A DNA stretch of 8,375 nt from Arenicellales bacterium (GTDB lineage Bacteria > Pseudomonadota > Gammaproteobacteria > Arenicellales > UBA868), in NCBI GenBank assembly GCA_028825345.1, contig JAPKAJ010000097.1, positions 1 to 8,375 on the forward strand, written 5' to 3'. Shown in pieces: positions 5,920-8,375 of this stretch. Below the pieces are notes generated by a model. It was not told where the DNA came from. It ran no database searches and saw nothing but the letters and a program-made list of their open reading frames with translations. How positions within the stretch are numbered: position 1 is the first letter of the stretch; every line of letters starts with the position of its first letter. The position numbers and the translations under genes were made by a program.

Positions 5920-5951
5920 TTAGATTGACGTTTACGTAAACGTCAATCTAA
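5920..5951. promoter_or_regulatory. Perfect 32-base palindromic operator, probable LiuR site
   Basis: The left arm TTAGATTGACGTTTAC is followed directly by its exact reverse complement, with no spacer and no mismatch; symmetry breaks at the next base on each side. The core TTTACGTAAA flanked by TTGACG/CGTCAA resembles the operator of LiuR, the MerR-family regulator of leucine/isovalerate catabolic genes in proteobacteria, as I recall it. It stands 40 bases upstream of an isovaleryl-CoA dehydrogenase gene, the classic LiuR target. It lies over the -35 to -10 interval, where MerR-type proteins bind. Assignment to LiuR is inference from motif and target. Confidence 0.75.
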
Positions 5952-5954
5952 AAT
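5925..5954 (+). promoter_or_regulatory. Candidate sigma-70 promoter of the liu operon
   Basis: TTGACG (5925-5930, five of six to consensus) is followed after 18 bases by TAAAAT (5949-5954, five of six). The spacer is almost entirely the centre of the palindrome. A slightly long spacer with a dyad between the hexamers is typical of MerR-family controlled promoters. The start would be near 5961, leaving a leader of about 30 bases. Confidence 0.65.
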
Positions 5955-5991
5955 TAACCCACCTAAGCAGCCTTTAGCAACGGTTTCAAGC

Positions 5992-7170
5992 ATGACGATC
6001 TCATCCCATTCCACCCTCGGACTCAATTTTGATCTGGGGGAAACAGCGCAACTACTGCGTCAGACAGTCGCCGAGTTCGCTGCCCGTGAAATCGCGCCGC
6101 GCGCGCAAGCGATAGACCGCGAAAACACTTTCCCCCCCGACCTTTGGGCTAAGTTCGGCGATCTGGGTTTACTCGGGGTTACGGTTGATCCTGAGTTCGG
6201 CGGCTCTGGAATGGGCTATCTTGAGCACACCATAGCCATGGAAGAAATCAGTCGCGCTTCGGGGGCTGTTGGTCTGTCCTATGGCGCCCACTCGAACCTG
6301 TGCGTCAACCAGATTCGCCGTAACGGGTCGCTAGACCAACAAGCGCGCTTCCTCCCTGATCTGATCAGTGGCAAATGTGTAGGCGCATTGGCCATGAGTG
6401 AGCACAGCGCAGGTTCCGACGTCGTCAGTATGCGCCTGCGGGCAGACAAGCACGACGATCATTACGTACTGAACGGCACCAAGATGTGGATCACTAACGG
6501 GCCAGATGCTGACACGCTAGTGGTATACGCCAAAACCGAACCGAAAGCAGGGGCTCACGGCATCACCGCATTCATTATAGAACGCGGTTTTGCCGGTTTT
6601 TCGACCTCTCCCAAGCTGGATAAATTAGGAATGCGTGGCTCAAACACCTGCGAGCTGGTATTTCAGGACTGTGAGGTTCCCGGGAAAAATATACTAGGAC
6701 TCGAAAATGCCGGGGTAGCCGTGCTGATGAGCGGGCTGGACTATGAGCGCGTGGTTCTCTCCGGGGGGCCACTTGGCCTGATGCAAGCCTGCCTTGATAT
6801 CGTTTTGCCGTACGTACACGAGCGTCATCAATTCGGCCAGCCTATTGGTACATTTCAACTGGTACAGGCCAAACTGGCGGATATGTACACTACACTCGAT
6901 GCCTGTCGCGCCTACGTCTATGCAGTGGCAAGAGCATGTGACCGCAAAGAAACCACACGCAAAGATGCGGCCGGGGCAATCCTGTACAGTGCCGAGCGGG
7001 CGACTCAGATGGCCCTGGACGCGATCCAATTGCTTGGTGCTTCAGGCTATGTCAACGAGCAGGCCGCCGGCCGACTACTGCGAGATGCAAAGCTTTATGA
7101 AATTGGTGCTGGTACCAGTGAAATGCGACGGATGTTGATTGGCCGCGAACTCTTTAACGAAAGTAACTGA
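5992..7170 (+). CDS. liuA: Isovaleryl-CoA dehydrogenase
   Basis: This cytosolic FAD enzyme oxidises isovaleryl-CoA to 3-methylcrotonyl-CoA in leucine degradation, passing electrons to ETF. The 392 residues show the acyl-CoA dehydrogenase N-terminal helical domain (about 15-125), the middle beta domain with ALAMSEHSAGSDV (132-144) and MWITNGPDADT (165-175), and the C-terminal domain ending in RDAKLYEIGAGTSEMRRM (364-381). The catalytic base of most acyl-CoA dehydrogenases sits near the C-terminus. Here Glu252 in SGLDYERVVLSGGP occupies the alternative position used by isovaleryl-CoA dehydrogenases, which fixes the subfamily. The sequence is close to Pseudomonas LiuA from memory. The ATG at 5992 has no good Shine-Dalgarno, but the N-terminus has normal length. 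A LiuR-like operator lies upstream, and a thiolase gene follows after 13 bases, so this is the first gene of an operon. Confidence 0.95.
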   Translation: MTISSHSTLGLNFDLGETAQLLRQTVAEFAAREIAPRAQAIDRENTFPPDLWAKFGDLGLLGVTVDPEFGGSGMGYLEHTIAMEEISRASGAVGLSYGAHSNLCVNQIRRNGSLDQQARFLPDLISGKCVGALAMSEHSAGSDVVSMRLRADKHDDHYVLNGTKMWITNGPDADTLVVYAKTEPKAGAHGITAFIIERGFAGFSTSPKLDKLGMRGSNTCELVFQDCEVPGKNILGLENAGVAVLMSGLDYERVVLSGGPLGLMQACLDIVLPYVHERHQFGQPIGTFQLVQAKLADMYTTLDACRAYVYAVARACDRKETTRKDAAGAILYSAERATQMALDAIQLLGASGYVNEQAAGRLLRDAKLYEIGAGTSEMRRMLIGRELFNESN

Positions 7171-7177
7171 AGGAGGG
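7170..7177 (+). promoter_or_regulatory. Ribosome binding site deciding the thiolase start
   Basis: AAGGAGGG begins on the last base of the upstream TGA and is followed by six bases and ATG at 7184. This excludes the longer reading from 7139, which would run inside the end of the dehydrogenase gene. Confidence 0.85.
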
Positions 7178-7183
7178 CTCATC

Positions 7184-8371
7184 ATGCACGATGATCCAAT
7201 TGTTATTACCGGTGCTGCCCGAACCCCAATGGGCAGTTTCCAGGGCAGCCTAACAGGGCTCAAAGCCCCCGAACTAGGCGCCGCAGCTATTGCCGCAGCG
7301 ATCGAACGTTCAGGTAGTGCGCCAAATTCAGTGGATGAAGTGCTGATGGGATGCGTACTGCCGGCCGGACAACGTCAGGCCCCTGCCCGCCAGGCGGCGC
7401 TCGGGGCTGGACTGCCGCTCGCCATACCATGCACCACCATCAACAAGATGTGCGGCTCAGGCATGAAAGCCGTCATGCTTGGCCACGATATCATTCGTGC
7501 CGGTTCCGGTCGCGTTACTGTAGCCGGCGGACTGGAGAGCATGAGTAATGCCCCTTACTTGCTGCCTAAAGCCCGTGCGGGTTACCGACTCGGTAATGGC
7601 GAACTGCTGGATCACATGTTTGTCGACGGACTTGAAGATGCCTACGAACCCGGCAAGCTGATGGGTCATTATGCGGAAGACTGCGCTGAGCGTTATGGCT
7701 TTAGCCGTAAAGACCAGGATGACTTTGCTATCGAGTCACTCACCCGGGCCAAGGAAGCAACAGACAGTGGCGCGTTTCGTGATGAAATCACCCCGGTTTC
7801 AATTGTTGGACGCAAAGAAACCGTGACAGTCGAATTCGATGAGCAACCGCTCAATGCCAATATCGAGAAGATTCCACATCTGAAGCCGGCCTTTCGTAAA
7901 GATGGCACCGTGACCCCTGCCAACTCGAGCTCTATCTCAGATGGCGGCGCCGCTCTAGTTATGATGCGTTTATCCGATGCCGAAAAAGGGGGCCATGTGC
8001 CGCTGGCACGAATACTCGGCCACGCCAGTTTTGCGGACAAGCCTGGCTGGTTTACCACCGCGCCTGTATTCGCCATGCGCAAACTACTCGATTCAATCGA
8101 CTGGAGTGTCGATTCAGTTGACCTTTTTGAAGTCAATGAAGCTTTCGCCGTAGTGGCGATGGTAGCTATGCGTGACCTCGCCATACCGCACGAAAAACTA
8201 AACGTCCACGGTGGTGCCTGCGCGTTGGGACATCCAGTCGGCGCCTCGGGCGCTCGCATCATCGTAACCTTGCTTCACGCCATGGCGCGATACGACCTGC
8301 GCCGGGGTGTAGCTTCGCTGTGTATCGGTGGTGGCGAAGCCACCGCGATGGCTTTCGAACGTATTAGCTGA
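7184..8371 (+). CDS. Acetyl-CoA C-acetyltransferase (thiolase II)
   Basis: This is a type II (biosynthetic-type, reversible) thiolase that splits acetoacetyl-CoA with CoA into two acetyl-CoA or runs in reverse. The 395 residues match the usual ~390. The nucleophile Cys90 is in INKMCGSGMKA (86-96), NEAFA lies at 318-322, His350 is in GGACALGHPVGASGAR (343-358), and the second catalytic cysteine Cys380 is in CIGGGEATA (380-388). These four sites are the standard thiolase set. The segment GLESMSNAPYLLP (116-128) is also typical of acetoacetyl-CoA thiolases. Position directly after liuA suggests it finishes leucine catabolism, since that pathway ends in acetyl-CoA and acetoacetate. A ketoacyl-CoA thiolase with broader specificity is possible. 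The complete gene ends four bases before the window edge; carboxylase genes (liuB, liuD) would be expected next but cannot be seen. Confidence 0.94.
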   Translation: MHDDPIVITGAARTPMGSFQGSLTGLKAPELGAAAIAAAIERSGSAPNSVDEVLMGCVLPAGQRQAPARQAALGAGLPLAIPCTTINKMCGSGMKAVMLGHDIIRAGSGRVTVAGGLESMSNAPYLLPKARAGYRLGNGELLDHMFVDGLEDAYEPGKLMGHYAEDCAERYGFSRKDQDDFAIESLTRAKEATDSGAFRDEITPVSIVGRKETVTVEFDEQPLNANIEKIPHLKPAFRKDGTVTPANSSSISDGGAALVMMRLSDAEKGGHVPLARILGHASFADKPGWFTTAPVFAMRKLLDSIDWSVDSVDLFEVNEAFAVVAMVAMRDLAIPHEKLNVHGGACALGHPVGASGARIIVTLLHAMARYDLRRGVASLCIGGGEATAMAFERIS

Positions 8372-8375
8372 TCGA

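Larger units (their letters stand above)
5648..5991. other. 344-base divergent intergenic region
   Basis: This separates the minus-strand hydrolase from the plus-strand isovaleryl-CoA dehydrogenase. The notable content is the 32-base palindrome and overlapping promoter near 5920-5954. A second, shorter perfect palindrome, ACTGATCAGT, sits at 5724-5733. Possible minus-strand -10 elements (GATAAT, plus positions 5688-5693) lack a good -35, so no hydrolase promoter is called. No small gene or RNA gene is supported, and no MerR-type regulator gene is present here. Confidence 0.6.

Noticed and set aside
7139..7183. Thiolase start inside the end of the dehydrogenase gene
   Set aside because: AAGGAGGG six bases before the ATG at 7184 and the usual thiolase N-terminus both place the start there.
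7693..8262. 189-codon open frame on the minus strand opposite the thiolase
   Set aside because: It is serine-rich, lies fully antisense to a gene with all catalytic motifs, and matches no family; it is a frame shadow.

Overview
The window looks like ordinary chromosomal DNA of a gammaproteobacterium. The evidence is the type of the predicted proteins: a Pseudomonas-like isovaleryl-CoA dehydrogenase, an E. coli Mak-like fructokinase, a DXS close to the enterobacterial form, and a branched-chain amino-acid operon behind a LiuR-like operator. This placement rests on remembered family sequences, not on a search. No tRNA, rRNA, CRISPR array, insertion sequence or prophage gene was seen.

Layout. 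(1) Positions 1-2437, plus strand: the 3' part of dxs (isoprenoid precursors), then folE2 (zinc-independent GTP cyclohydrolase I, folate/queuosine precursors), then a ROK-family sugar kinase resembling Mak fructokinase. Gaps are 35 and 38 bases, so this may be one transcription unit. (2) Positions 2434-4458, minus strand, converging on the first block: xpt (xanthine/guanine phosphoribosyltransferase), then an alkyltransferase-like DNA-lesion-binding protein, then a proline-racemase-superfamily enzyme of the Ser/Cys type. Gaps of 8 and 31 bases suggest an operon. The sugar kinase and the racemase-family gene end tail to tail, with both stop codons inside the same four bases (TTAA). (3) Positions 4459-4882: a 424-base stretch with no gene I can support. 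It carries a probable xpt promoter and several inverted repeats. (4) Positions 4883-5647, minus strand: an ABHD10-like alpha/beta hydrolase with a TTG start. (5) Positions 5648-5991: a divergent intergenic region that contains an exact 32-base palindrome placed over a -35/-10 pair. (6) Positions 5992-8371, plus strand: isovaleryl-CoA dehydrogenase (liuA/ivd) and an acetyl-CoA acetyltransferase-type thiolase, 13 bases apart. This is the start of a leucine/isovalerate catabolic operon that probably continues past the window.

The two catabolic genes cover the first and last steps of leucine breakdown after isovaleryl-CoA is formed: dehydrogenation to 3-methylcrotonyl-CoA, and thiolysis of acetoacetyl-CoA to acetyl-CoA. 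The palindrome is a good candidate site for the MerR-family regulator LiuR, although no regulator gene is in the window. The least ordinary parts are the Ser/Cys racemase-family enzyme, which lacks the usual hydroxyproline catabolic neighbours; its apparent co-transcription with a DNA-repair-type protein and a purine salvage enzyme; and the palindromic intergenic region upstream of xpt. I see no clear evidence of an undescribed multi-gene system.
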